A stretch of DNA of 64,000 nt from Caulobacter sp. (GCF_017744445.1 NZ_JAGIBH010000011.1:62001-126000); one strand, 5' to 3'. Positions 1-7,860 are shown, counted from the first letter of the stretch. Notes: generated by a model not told the origin, from the letters alone. Made by a program: numbers and translations.

Positions 1-39
1 GAATGTCGAGGGGCGCACACCGCGACCGGGCGTCGCGGA

Positions 40-582
40 CTAGGTTAAAACGCCCGAAAATGGGGGATGATCCACAGGTTCGGTCGCCAGGACCCGAGCG
101 ACGGCGTTCACCACGGCGCCGATTCGTAAGGCGGCCTGGATCTGGACGGGCTCCACGCCCCTTCGCCGCAGCTCCGCTTCGTGGCTGTCGAGGCAGGCGC
201 CGCAGCCGTTGATCGCCGACACCGCCATGCAGCACAGCTCGTAGGCCGTCGAGTGGTCGCGGCTGAAACGCAGGCGCGACGGCAGGTGTTCGTACTCCCG
301 CGCGGTTATCAGATGGACGGCGCGGAAATAGACATTGGTCATCGCCATGGTCGCCGCCGCTGTCTTGGCGTCCTCGAAGGCTTCCGGCGTCAGGCCTGCC
401 TCGTGCGCGGCGTCGTTGACGGCTTTCAGGGTCCTTGGCTCGCCGACCGCGAGGGCGCTGGCGACGAAGCAGCTCCACTTGGCGGTTTCGTCCAGGACGG
501 TCTCTTCGGCCAGGACCTCGAGGTTGCGGGCCATGGCGTGGGCGTAGGCGGGCAGAATGGCGCGCAGGGCCTCGATCGACAT
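40..582 (-). CDS. ahpD: Alkyl hydroperoxide reductase AhpD-like (carboxymuconolactone decarboxylase fold)
   Basis: A 180-residue all-helical protein. Its key motif is CGACLDSHE near residue 130, the CxxC...H redox centre of AhpD-type thiol peroxidase/adaptor proteins. The family recycles the peroxiredoxin AhpC, or reduces peroxides itself, in the cytoplasm. The length matches AhpD. I chose the start at 582 (MSIEALRAIL) because the frame upstream of it reads as low-complexity shadow sequence. The gene faces away from oxyR, so the shared 230-bp region is the likely site of peroxide-responsive control. The usual partner ahpC is not in the window; it would lie to the left if the pair is adjacent. 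Family assignment is secure; partnership is inferred. Confidence 0.9.
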   Translation of the reverse strand: MSIEALRAILPAYAHAMARNLEVLAEETVLDETAKWSCFVASALAVGEPRTLKAVNDAAHEAGLTPEAFEDAKTAAATMAMTNVYFRAVHLITAREYEHLPSRLRFSRDHSTAYELCCMAVSAINGCGACLDSHEAELRRRGVEPVQIQAALRIGAVVNAVARVLATEPVDHPPFSGVLT

Positions 583-796
583 GGGAAGACGCTCCGTCCG
601 AATGGGACTTGAGGCTTTAGCATCGTGGGGAGGGTTAGTCCCGGTCCGCGCCAGCTGGGCTGGGGAGGGGGCGGCGCGAACCGGGATCGGGCGGAATGTT
701 TCGGCGTCGGTGGGGGGAGACACGCCGGAACATCACCGTGAAATAGGGATACGCGTGGGCCTCGAACTTATCCAATCGATAGTTTTTGGAAGTTCG

Positions 797-811
797 ATAG
801 AAGCGACCTAT
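797..811. promoter_or_regulatory. Candidate OxyR half-operator
   Basis: The sequence ATAG-N7-CTAT lies just before and partly abuts the oxyR start at 813. This is the dyad expected of an OxyR/LysR half site (T-N11-A type). A second ATAG at 779-782 is 18 bp upstream, which does not fit the 22-bp spacing of the classical tandem OxyR site. Its position would suit autorepression of oxyR and control of ahpD. Inference from motif only. Confidence 0.4.
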
Positions 812-812
812 A

Positions 813-1724
813 TTGCCGGCCATGCTTCTCCCGACCCTTCGCCAGCTGCAATATCTGAAGCTCCTGTCCGAGCACGGCTCGTTCAGTCGCGCCGCCGAGA
901 GCGCCTATGTCACCCAGCCCACCCTGTCGGCCGGGATCCAGGAGCTGGAGAAGATCCTGGGCGCGCCGGTCGTCGACCGGGCCCGCTCGGGCGTGATCCT
1001 GACCGCCGCCGGCCAGGAAGCGGTTCGCCGGGCCGAGGACATTCTGGCCCGGACCGAAGACCTGGTTCAGGCCGCGCGCGGCGCCGGCCAACCGCTGGCG
1101 GGGCGTTTCCGGCTGGGCGTGATCCCCACCGTGGCCCCCTACCTCTTGCCCCGCGCCCTGCCCGTGCTGCGTGACCGCTTTCCCAAGCTGAAGCTCTTCC
1201 TGCGCGAGGACCTGACCCAGCGGCTGATCGCGGCCCTGAAGACCGGGGCCCTGGACGCGGCCCTGATCGCCCTGCCCTATGACATGAGCGGCCTGGACTG
1301 GGCCCATGTCGAGGATGACGAACTGCTGGCCGCCGCGCCCGCCAACCACCCGATGGCGGCCCAGGCGCGGGTCGATCCCGACAGCCTGCGGGCCGATGAT
1401 TTGATCCTGCTGGAAGACGGCCACTGCCTGCGGGATCACGCTCTGGCGGCTTGTGGGCTCGAGCCTCCGAAGGGCCTGGGCGACGAGGAGAGCTTCGCGG
1501 CCACCTCGCTGCCGACCCTGGTGCAGATGATCGGATCGGGCCTGGGCGTATCGTTCCTGCCGGCCATGGCCGTCCAGGCGGGCCTGACCGAAAAGACCGC
1601 CCTCACCATCCGGCCCCTGGCCACCGAGCATCCCAGCCGCGAGATCGTCGTGGCCTGGCGCGCGGGCTCCAGCCGTGGCGTGGAGGGGCGGCTACTGGCG
1701 GAGACGCTGCAAGTGGCGGCTTAG
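813..1724 (+). CDS. oxyR: LysR-family hydrogen peroxide sensor OxyR
   Basis: A 303-residue LysR-type regulator: winged helix-turn-helix at about residues 5-65, substrate-like sensor domain from about 95 to the end. The diagnostic feature is GHCLRDHALAAC at about residues 204-215, which holds the two redox cysteines corresponding to C199 and C208 of E. coli OxyR. It should therefore form an intramolecular disulfide on H2O2 exposure and activate antioxidant genes. It is divergent from ahpD, a plausible direct target. Translation starts at 813, or at the ATG nine bases on. Its stop overlaps the stop of the convergent gene by 4 nt. Confidence 0.93.
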   Translation: MPAMLLPTLRQLQYLKLLSEHGSFSRAAESAYVTQPTLSAGIQELEKILGAPVVDRARSGVILTAAGQEAVRRAEDILARTEDLVQAARGAGQPLAGRFRLGVIPTVAPYLLPRALPVLRDRFPKLKLFLREDLTQRLIAALKTGALDAALIALPYDMSGLDWAHVEDDELLAAAPANHPMAAQARVDPDSLRADDLILLEDGHCLRDHALAACGLEPPKGLGDEESFAATSLPTLVQMIGSGLGVSFLPAMAVQAGLTEKTALTIRPLATEHPSREIVVAWRAGSSRGVEGRLLAETLQVAA

Positions 1725-2284
1725 CCGATCAGCCAAGGATAGTAGAGCTGTTGGTCGTTGGCCGGCTCGATGGCGAAGCTGAGGAACGCCAGCGCCACCG
1801 TCACGGCATTGGCGCCCAACCAGAGGCCCCATCGCATTCGGCTCCAGGGCAGTTTGAACCCTATGCGCAGACAAGCGGCCTCGATCCCGGTGGTGATGGC
1901 GACGGCGAGCAGGAAATTGGCCGTCCAAGTGAACGGATTGAACGTTCCCAGGTCAAAAATGGCGTACAGAACTTGGCCGGGGAAGAACTCCCAGGCGATG
2001 CCCGCGAGGGGGATGACGAAGAATCCCAAGGCGGCGGATACGGCGTTGACAACGATCGCCAGCAAAGCGCTACGACGCCAACTCAAGCCGAAGCCAAAAC
2101 GAAGCATCGCGCTTTCGATCAGCAGGCCAAGCACCACGACGGGCACGCTGAGCAGGCGCGGCTCCAGAAACAGCGCGGGCCAAACCATGTCGGCATGGGC
2201 GATGCTCGGCGCTGCTGCGGCGGCAAGGCCCAGCGTCCAGCGGCCTCGCCAAGCGATCTTCCGGGCCCTGTCTTCGCTGTCCAT
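1721..2284 (-). CDS. Small multi-pass membrane protein of unknown function
   Basis: A 187-residue protein. After a basic N-terminus there is a hydrophobic stretch with a possible cleavage site (PSIAHA, about residues 27-32), then about four further hydrophobic segments (ending near residue 175). I do not recognise a family. The start at 2284 (MDSEDR) is the first ATG after the neighbouring gene ends; no good GTG or TTG lies between. Its stop overlaps that of oxyR (convergent, 4 nt). Amino-acid composition is normal for a membrane protein, so it is likely real, but no function can be given. Confidence 0.7.
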   Translation of the reverse strand: MDSEDRARKIAWRGRWTLGLAAAAAPSIAHADMVWPALFLEPRLLSVPVVVLGLLIESAMLRFGFGLSWRRSALLAIVVNAVSAALGFFVIPLAGIAWEFFPGQVLYAIFDLGTFNPFTWTANFLLAVAITTGIEAACLRIGFKLPWSRMRWGLWLGANAVTVALAFLSFAIEPANDQQLYYPWLIG

Positions 2285-2363
2285 TGCCTGCTCGCGGAGT
2301 TTCTCAACACGTCGAGCGATATCACCTAGAAGTTGAGCGTGGGCTACCGATTGCGCATGTCGC

Positions 2364-2822
2364 CTAGCGTCCCGCCAGCTTGGCGCGGGCTGAGGCCTCC
2401 AGGCGGTCCAGGCCCTGCAGCGTGTCGCTGGAGCTTTCCAGTTCGCGGTTGAAGGCGCGCAGGTCACCCAGGTCGATCTTGCGGATGGTCTTGCTGCGCG
2501 ACCACTCCACCCCGATCAGCTCGCCCACGCGGCAGGCCTTGGCCAGCACCGCCGGGCGCTGGGCCGCTGGGCTGCGGTTCAGCAGCGTGGTGACCATGTT
2601 GTTCCAGTTGGGCTGGCCGGGGATGCAGCGCGGGATCTGCGGATCGCAGCCGCCGGTCCAGAACCGCTTGTACCAGAGCGCGTGGTTGGCCGTGTCGTAG
2701 CGCGGCGGGGCCGGGGCCAGGTGGCCCTGGCAGTCGCCGCGCACGAACGATTGCGCCTGAGCGCCCGCTCCGAAAAGCAGGCTCGCTGTGAGGAAAAGAG
2801 CGCCGGCCGCCCTAGACCGCAT
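2364..2822 (-). CDS. Exported Cys-containing protein coupled to the mla operon
   Basis: A 152-residue protein beginning with a clean signal peptide (MRSRAAGALFLTASLLF, cleavage after AQA near residue 24). The mature part has four cysteines (in GDCQG, GGCDP, PRCIPG and KACRVG), which suggests two disulfides in the periplasm, and a Trp/Asn-rich central segment (GQPNWNNM). The ATG at 2822 lies inside the 3' end of mlaF (11-nt overlap), so translation is probably coupled to it and it belongs to the mla transcript. I do not recognise the family. It is not the cytoplasmic STAS protein MlaB, which is absent here. A periplasmic accessory role in lipid transport is inference from position only. Confidence 0.75.
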   Translation of the reverse strand: MRSRAAGALFLTASLLFGAGAQAQSFVRGDCQGHLAPAPPRYDTANHALWYKRFWTGGCDPQIPRCIPGQPNWNNMVTTLLNRSPAAQRPAVLAKACRVGELIGVEWSRSKTIRKIDLGDLRAFNRELESSSDTLQGLDRLEASARAKLAGR

Positions 2823-3582
2823 GCGAGATCGGCCCTTCGGCGCGACCTTCGACGAACTGGCGGACATAGGGGTTGTCGGTGGTGTTCAGCTCGGCGGCCG
2901 GGCCGCGCCAGATGATCTTGCCGTTGTGCAGCATGGCGATCTCGTCGCCGATCGTCTGGGCCGAGGCCAGGTCGTGGGTGATCGACACCGCGGTCGAGCC
3001 CAGACGGCGCACCTGGTTGGAGATCAGCTCGTTGATCGCCGCGGCCGTGATGGGGTCCAGGCCCGTGGTCGGCTCGTCGAAGAACAGGATCTCGGGCTGG
3101 GCCACCACGGCGCGGGCCAGGCCGGCGCGCTTCTGCATGCCGCCCGACAGCTCCGACGGGAAACGGTCGGCGACGGCCGGGGCCAGGCGCACCTGCTCCA
3201 GGGCCTCGATGGCGCGCTCCTTGGCTTCCTTGCGCGGCACGCCGTCGGCATTGATCAGGCGGAAGGCGACGTTTTCCCAGATGGTCAGGCTGTCGAACAG
3301 GGCCGCGCCCTGGAACAGCACGCCGATCCGCGAGAACATCTTGCGGCGCTTGCCTTCCGACAGGCCGACGATGCACTCGCCGTCCAGCGTGATGCTGCCG
3401 GCGTCGGGACGCATCAGGCCCATGGCAGTCTTGATGGTCACCGACTTGCCCTGGCCCGAGCCGCCGATGATCACCAGCGACTTGCCGGGCGCGACCGACA
3501 GGTCGAGGGCGTCCAGGACCGTGCGGTCCTCGAAGCGCTTGGTCACGCCCTTCCAGGCGAGTTTCGGAGTCGCTTCGGTCAT
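2812..3582 (-). CDS. mlaF: Phospholipid ABC transporter ATPase MlaF
   Basis: A 256-residue ABC ATPase. Walker A is GGSGQGKS (about residue 40), the signature is LSGGMQKR (about residue 143) and Walker B is EILFFDEPT followed by a switch His in ITHD. The GMQKR signature is typical of MlaF/Ttg2A. In the family it powers movement of phospholipid between the inner membrane MCE complex and the outer membrane. It overlaps mlaE by 4 nt (ATGA), fifth gene of mlaA-C-D-E-F. In E. coli the ATPase binds the STAS protein MlaB; none is encoded nearby. Confidence 0.95.
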   Translation of the reverse strand: MTEATPKLAWKGVTKRFEDRTVLDALDLSVAPGKSLVIIGGSGQGKSVTIKTAMGLMRPDAGSITLDGECIVGLSEGKRRKMFSRIGVLFQGAALFDSLTIWENVAFRLINADGVPRKEAKERAIEALEQVRLAPAVADRFPSELSGGMQKRAGLARAVVAQPEILFFDEPTTGLDPITAAAINELISNQVRRLGSTAVSITHDLASAQTIGDEIAMLHNGKIIWRGPAAELNTTDNPYVRQFVEGRAEGPISHAV

Positions 3583-4391
3583 TTGGCGGCGTGGGTGAAG
3601 AAGGTGGTCAGGAGGTAGTCGGAGGCGAAGATCAGGATCGCCGAGGAGACCACCGCGTGGGTCGTCGCCCGGCCAACGCCGCGCGCCCCGCCCTTGGCGT
3701 TGTAGCCGTGATAGCAGCCCATCAGCGCCACGATGAAGCCGAACACGGCCGCCTTGATCAGGCCCGACAGGATGTCCCAGCCCTGCAGGAAGTCGACGGT
3801 GTTGCGGATATAGACGGCCGAGCTGAAGTCCAGCACGCGGGTGGCGACCAGCCAGCCGCCCGCGACGCCGATGGTGTCGGCCACGGCGGTCAGCAGGGGC
3901 AGCATCAGCACGCCAGCCAGCAGGCGCGGGCCGACCAGGTAGCGGAAGGGATCGGTCGACAGGGTGCGCATGGCGTCGATCTGCTCGGTCGCGCGCATGG
4001 CCCCGATCTCGGCGGCGATGGCGGCGGACACGCGGCCGGCCAGCATCAGGGCGGCCAGCACGGGGCCCAGCTCGCGCGTAATGCCCAGGGCCACGATCTG
4101 CGGCATCACCTGCTCGGCGTTGAAGCGCCCGCCGCCGGTGTAGATGTTCAGGGCCAGGGCCGAGCCGGTGAAGATGGCGGTCAGGCCCACCACCGGCAGC
4201 GAGAAGAAGCCGATGGCCACGAACTGGCGCAGCAGCTGGCTGACGAACCAGGGCGGCGTCAGGGCGGCGATGGTCCCGCGCACGGCGAAGACGCCCACGC
4301 CGCCGACCATGCGGACGGCCGACAGGGTCGAGCGGCCCAGGGACTGGATCGGGTGTCTGGCGACCTGCCGGGCCGCCTCGGCCGCGGTCAT
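3579..4391 (-). CDS. mlaE: Phospholipid ABC transporter permease MlaE
   Basis: A 270-residue MlaE/YrbE-family permease with five to six hydrophobic helices. Hallmarks are ITRELGPVLAALMLAGR (about residues 103-119) with the following AAEIGAMRATEQIDAM, the conserved coupling region that contacts the ATPase. An extra N-terminal stretch of about 40 residues precedes the first core helix. It forms the membrane dimer that sits between MlaD and MlaF. It overlaps mlaF by 4 nt and follows mlaD almost directly, so the three are co-translated. Confidence 0.95.
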   Translation of the reverse strand: MTAAEAARQVARHPIQSLGRSTLSAVRMVGGVGVFAVRGTIAALTPPWFVSQLLRQFVAIGFFSLPVVGLTAIFTGSALALNIYTGGGRFNAEQVMPQIVALGITRELGPVLAALMLAGRVSAAIAAEIGAMRATEQIDAMRTLSTDPFRYLVGPRLLAGVLMLPLLTAVADTIGVAGGWLVATRVLDFSSAVYIRNTVDFLQGWDILSGLIKAAVFGFIVALMGCYHGYNAKGGARGVGRATTHAVVSSAILIFASDYLLTTFFTHAAK

Positions 4392-4392
4392 G

Positions 4393-4911
4393 CTAGTAGC
4401 TCTCGGCCGGTTGCGTGGCCGGGGCGGGGGCCGAAGAGGCAGCAGGAGCCGCCGCGTCGCCGCCGCCTTGCGGACGGATCACCGAGCCGATCAGGCCGAA
4501 CAGGTCGACCGCGCCTTGCGTGTTCTCGATCTGGCCGCCCGGCTTGAGGTCCTCCAGCGAGGCGCCCGGGGCGATCGAGATGTGCGCGCCGCCCAGGATC
4601 CCATCGCTGGTGATCTTGGCGGTCGAGTCGGCCGGCAGCTTGACGGTCGGGTCGATCGAGAGCTTGGCGACGGCCAGATAGGTCTTCGGCTCTAGCGTGA
4701 TCTCCGAGACCGTGCCGACCTTGACGCCGGCCACGGCCACCGCCGCGCCGGGGGCCAGCGAGCCGGCCTCACCGAACTTGGCGCTGATCTCGTAGTCGCC
4801 GCGCTTCATGTGGACGCCGCCCACGCTCAGCGAATAGGTCAGGAACCCCGCCGCCAGGGCGAGGACGACGACGCCCATGGCCGTCTCGGCCCATTGTTCG
4901 CGCAATGCCAA
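4393..4911 (-). CDS. mlaD: MCE-domain lipid-binding subunit MlaD
   Basis: A 172-residue protein with one N-terminal membrane anchor (about residues 10-30, MGVVVLALAAGFLTYSL) and a single MCE domain (about residues 38-115, containing GAAVAVAGVKVGTVSEI), followed by a low-complexity Pro/Ala tail. MlaD hexamers form the periplasmic ring of the MlaFEDB complex and pass lipid between MlaC and MlaE. Length and single-MCE architecture match E. coli MlaD. It lies 1 base from mlaE and about 30 bases after mlaC. Confidence 0.94.
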   Translation of the reverse strand: MALREQWAETAMGVVVLALAAGFLTYSLSVGGVHMKRGDYEISAKFGEAGSLAPGAAVAVAGVKVGTVSEITLEPKTYLAVAKLSIDPTVKLPADSTAKITSDGILGGAHISIAPGASLEDLKPGGQIENTQGAVDLFGLIGSVIRPQGGGDAAAPAASSAPAPATQPAESY

Positions 4912-4939
4912 ATCCCCTTACGTCTGCCCCGGCCGCGCT

Positions 4940-5614
4940 TTAGCGCTTGCCGCCGGAAGAGCCTGAGCCGCTCTTCTGGAGTTGATTGATCAGAACATCG
5001 ATGTTGCCGCCGGCATTGTCGATGGTCGACACGAAGTCCTGCTGCTGGGTGATGGCCAGCCAGATGCCCTTGAACTGGACGTCGACGACCTTCCAGTTCT
5101 GGCCGCCGCCCAGCACGCGCCACGAGACCGGCAGCGGCGAGCTGAGCTGGCCGCCCGAGATCGTGGTGTTGACGATCACGTCGCCCGGCTTGCGGACGAC
5201 CGAGCCGGTCACCTTCAGCTGCTCGCCGCGATAGTCGTCGATGCGCGACTGGTAGACGTTCTCGGCGTAGGTGCGGAACACCGGCGTGAAGCGGGCGCGC
5301 TGGTCCGGCGAGATGGTGCGGGCGTACTTGCCCAGCACGAAGTTGGTGATGCGCGGCACGTCGGCCAGCTCGTCCACCGCCTGGTGGAAGACCTGCTTCT
5401 TCTGCGCGTCGCTCATGCCCTTGTTGGCCAGCACGGTGATGACGCGCTGGGCCTTGGTCTGGACGAAGGCTTCGGCGCCCGGGTCGCGGGCGTTCTGGGC
5501 CAGGGCAGGGCTGGCCGCGGCGAAGCTTGCGGCCCCGAAGAAAGCCAAAAGCGCGGCGTTGGCGCCGCGCCGGGTGGGATGAGTGTTTTTCATGTGACTA
5601 CCGGGAAGGGTCAT
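4940..5614 (-). CDS. mlaC: Periplasmic phospholipid shuttle MlaC
   Basis: A 224-residue protein with a signal peptide (cleaves after SPALAQ, about residue 40) and an ABC-type toluene tolerance / MlaC domain (KAQRVITVL, FTPVFRTYAENVYQSRI, VQFKGIWLAITQQQDF). It carries phospholipid across the periplasm between MlaA and MlaD. The start at 5614 forms an ATGA overlap with the mlaA stop; an alternative ATG at 5593 (MKNTHPT) would give a shorter, more typical signal peptide. C-terminal end is Ser/Gly rich. Confidence 0.93.
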   Translation of the reverse strand: MTLPGSHMKNTHPTRRGANAALLAFFGAASFAAASPALAQNARDPGAEAFVQTKAQRVITVLANKGMSDAQKKQVFHQAVDELADVPRITNFVLGKYARTISPDQRARFTPVFRTYAENVYQSRIDDYRGEQLKVTGSVVRKPGDVIVNTTISGGQLSSPLPVSWRVLGGGQNWKVVDVQFKGIWLAITQQQDFVSTIDNAGGNIDVLINQLQKSGSGSSGGKR

Positions 5615-6504
5615 TGTTTAGGCGCCACCGAACCGGCGGATTGGGCCGGGGAGGGAGGCGGCGCGTCGAAATCGGGGAGGTCCTCGGCCTGGCCGGTGGC
5701 CTCGCGGACAAAGGCCTCACGATACTGCGTGTAGGCCGAACGGGTGGTGACGTACGGGTCGGCCGCGTCGTCCAGCGCGCGGAAGGCCGGATCGGTGGCG
5801 GCGCGCAGGTCGACGATGGTGACGCCGGTGCGGGCCTTGCCGAAGTCGGTGCTGAAGCCGCCGACATACAGCGAGACCGGGTCGGTGACGATGTCCAGCG
5901 TCCGGCCGATGCCGTCGCGGACGTTCAGCGGACCCATGCCGGGCACGTACAGATAAGCGCCGGGACCCGCGCCCCAGACGCCGAAGGTCTGGCCGAAGTC
6001 GGCGCCGCGCGGCGGCAAGTGCATCTTGGCGGCCACGTCGAACAGGCCCAGCACGCCGACCGTCGAGTTGACGATGAAGCGGGTGGTCGACCGCATGGCG
6101 CGCTTGGGCTTGCCCTGCAGCACGTGATTGATGACCGTGTTGGGCTCGCCGAGGTTATAGACCGCGTTGCTGACGCCGGTGCGCACGACCTTGGGCGTGA
6201 CAGCCATGTAGCCGTGGGCGATCGGCGCGAAGATGGCCTTGTCCAGGCCCATGCCGACCTTGAACGAGCCGCGGTTGAAGCCTTCGATCGGATCGTGGAC
6301 GGCAGAGGCGGTGGTGGTGTCGCCACTCGCGGCCGGAGCAGCCACGGCCGGGACCTGATCTTGCGCGTGGGCAGCTGGCGCGAGCACCAGCAGACCGGCG
6401 GCCGCGATCGCCCCGGCGGCGATGAAACGCCGACCCTGAGTCGTCAAACGCGGGCTTTGGTCTTGTTCGCGCAACCTGCTGCTCCTGCTTCTCGTACGCG
6501 GCAT
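5611..6504 (-). CDS. mlaA: Outer-membrane lipid asymmetry protein MlaA (VacJ), without a lipobox
   Basis: A 297-residue VacJ/MlaA-family protein with DPIEGFNRGSF (about residue 75), PRGADFGQTFGVWG and GPGAYLYVPGMGP, which are core family motifs. MlaA removes phospholipids from the outer leaflet and hands them to MlaC. Unlike E. coli MlaA, the signal sequence ends AAHAQ and the protein appears to contain no cysteine at all, so lipidation is not possible; a Sec-type cleavage is predicted instead. Proline-rich tail after about residue 275. It is the first gene of the mla operon and is divergent from the PadR gene, sharing a 261-bp promoter region. Confidence 0.92.
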   Translation of the reverse strand: MPRTRSRSSRLREQDQSPRLTTQGRRFIAAGAIAAAGLLVLAPAAHAQDQVPAVAAPAASGDTTTASAVHDPIEGFNRGSFKVGMGLDKAIFAPIAHGYMAVTPKVVRTGVSNAVYNLGEPNTVINHVLQGKPKRAMRSTTRFIVNSTVGVLGLFDVAAKMHLPPRGADFGQTFGVWGAGPGAYLYVPGMGPLNVRDGIGRTLDIVTDPVSLYVGGFSTDFGKARTGVTIVDLRAATDPAFRALDDAADPYVTTRSAYTQYREAFVREATGQAEDLPDFDAPPPSPAQSAGSVAPKQ

Positions 6505-6682
6505 GTATTCACGCCGCCTTCCGTATCAAGATTGAAACCGACTATTTCCAGTCACGCTTCTGTCGTGTTGCACGGAAGTCGCGCTTCCGGGCTACCCAAC
6601 CCAAGGGGGTGGCGGCCTTAAGGCGCTTTTGTCTTGCACGCTAGCCACGTCGAAACGTGTCAGCATCGAAACGACACATTCA

Positions 6683-6744
6683 GATATATCGAAAATAGCT
6701 CTTGACCATCGATCAATCCGATATATCTATCATTTCGATATAAC
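6683..6744. promoter_or_regulatory. Three GATATATC-type sites in the mlaA/PadR promoter region
   Basis: GATATATC occurs at 6683-6690 and 6720-6727 and a variant GATATAAC at 6737-6744. The first and third are flanked by TCGAAA and TTTCGA in opposite orientation, giving inverted copies of TTTCGATATA. The AT-rich block ends 21 bp before the PadR start codon. PadR regulators commonly bind such palindromes and repress their own genes. Assignment to this PadR is inference. Confidence 0.5.
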
Positions 6745-6765
6745 GGAATAGGATCTAAAACACAC

Positions 6766-7344
6766 ATGTTTGGACGACACCATCACCATCATCGTGGCCG
6801 CTGGGGCCACGGCGACGAGCATCACGGCCGGCATCCGTTCGGTTTCCATGGCGACCACCGCGGCGGTCCGCGTGGGCGAGGCGGCCGCATGGGCCGGTTC
6901 TTCGATCACGGCGACCTGCGTTTCGTGGTCCTGAAGCTGATCGCCGAGAAGCCCAGCCACGGCTACGAACTGATCAAGGCCATCGAAACGGCGGCCGGCG
7001 GCGCCTACAGCCCCAGCCCCGGCGTGGTCTATCCGACCCTGACCCTGCTGGAAGAGCTGGGCTACGTCACCGCCAGCGACGCCGGCGGCGGCAAGAAGCT
7101 CTACACGATCACCGCCGAGGGCGAGGCCTTCCTGGCCAGCAACGACGCCCCGGTTCGCTCGCTGTTCGAGCGCATGGCCGAGGCCGCCCAGGCCAGCGCC
7201 GCCTTCTCGCCGCAGATCCTGCGGGCCCGCGAGAACGTCAAGACGGCCCTGCGCCTGAAACTGCACGGCCAGCTGACGCCTGAGCAGATCGCCGCGGTCG
7301 CCAAGGTCCTGGACGACGCCGCCCAGGCCATCGAAGCCATCTAA
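6766..7344 (+). CDS. His-rich PadR-family transcriptional regulator (YqjI-like)
   Basis: A 192-residue protein. Residues 1-45 are strongly His/Gly/Arg rich, starting MFGRHHHHHRGRWGHG. The PadR winged helix follows at about residues 45-125 (VLKLIAEKPSHGYELIKAIE, GVVYPTLTLLEELGYV), then a C-terminal dimerisation helix. E. coli YqjI has the same arrangement and uses its His-rich end to sense nickel while repressing the ferric reductase gene yqjH. Here the next gene, 14 bases downstream, encodes a DUF2218 protein, a family that I recall accompanies or is fused to siderophore-interacting (YqjH-like) proteins. A metal-responsive role is therefore likely but inferred. Confidence 0.85.
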   Translation: MFGRHHHHHRGRWGHGDEHHGRHPFGFHGDHRGGPRGRGGRMGRFFDHGDLRFVVLKLIAEKPSHGYELIKAIETAAGGAYSPSPGVVYPTLTLLEELGYVTASDAGGGKKLYTITAEGEAFLASNDAPVRSLFERMAEAAQASAAFSPQILRARENVKTALRLKLHGQLTPEQIAAVAKVLDDAAQAIEAI

Positions 7345-7358
7345 AGGGAGAAGGGCTC

Positions 7359-7694
7359 ATGGAAAGCCACGCCCGCGTCGCCACCGAAAAGGCGACGCGC
7401 TACATGACCCAGCTGGCCAAGCACTGGAGCCACAAGTTCGAGGTCCGTTACGACGAGACCTCGGTCTTCTTCCCGCTGCCGGCCGGAACCTGCCGAATGA
7501 CGGCCCATCCGGACGGCCTGGACATCACCGTCGAAGCCGCCGACCTGGAGGGCCTGGCCCGCCTGGAAGACGTGGTCGCCAAGCACCTGGACCGCTTCGC
7601 ATTCCGGGAAGGCGAGCTGCAATACGGCTGGACGAGAGCCTGGGCCGCCGGAACGGTCGATCCGCGCGCCATGCGGATCAACGTGGTGCATTGA
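7359..7694 (+). CDS. DUF2218 domain protein
   Basis: A 111-residue protein matching DUF2218: ATEKATRYMTQLAKHWSHKF at the N-terminus, central FPLPAGTCRM, and FREGELQYGW near residue 90. It follows the PadR gene by 14 bases with a ribosome binding site (AAAGGGAGAAGG) in the gap, so the two form an operon. Biochemical function is not established. Association with iron/siderophore reductases is family knowledge, and with this PadR a possible metal-homeostasis unit. No membrane segment or signal peptide. Confidence 0.85.
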   Translation: MESHARVATEKATRYMTQLAKHWSHKFEVRYDETSVFFPLPAGTCRMTAHPDGLDITVEAADLEGLARLEDVVAKHLDRFAFREGELQYGWTRAWAAGTVDPRAMRINVVH

Positions 7695-7729
7695 GGGTGG
7701 ATGGGTTGGCCTCGACACCCACCCACTTC

Positions 7730-7860
7730 CGTCATTCCCGCCCTTGTGGCGGGAAACCCTGGTTCAGCTGACACGTGAGATGCAAGCGGATCGCTGGCGA
7801 TCCGCCCCTCCTGCACCTGCGGTGGATAGAGGGGTTCCCGCCACAAGGGCGGGAATGACG
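7730..7860. repeat. Intergenic palindromic repeat (family with CCCTTGTGG core)
   Basis: Perfect 26-bp inverted arms at 7730-7755 and 7835-7860 (each containing CCCGCCCTTGTGGCGGG or its complement) flank an 80-bp centre. The centre carries its own palindrome GCGGATCG-CTGG-CGATCCGC at 7786-7805. It lies between two convergent genes. A diverged relative is at 20335-20467. No transposase is present, so this looks like a REP/MITE-like element. Confidence 0.8.
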
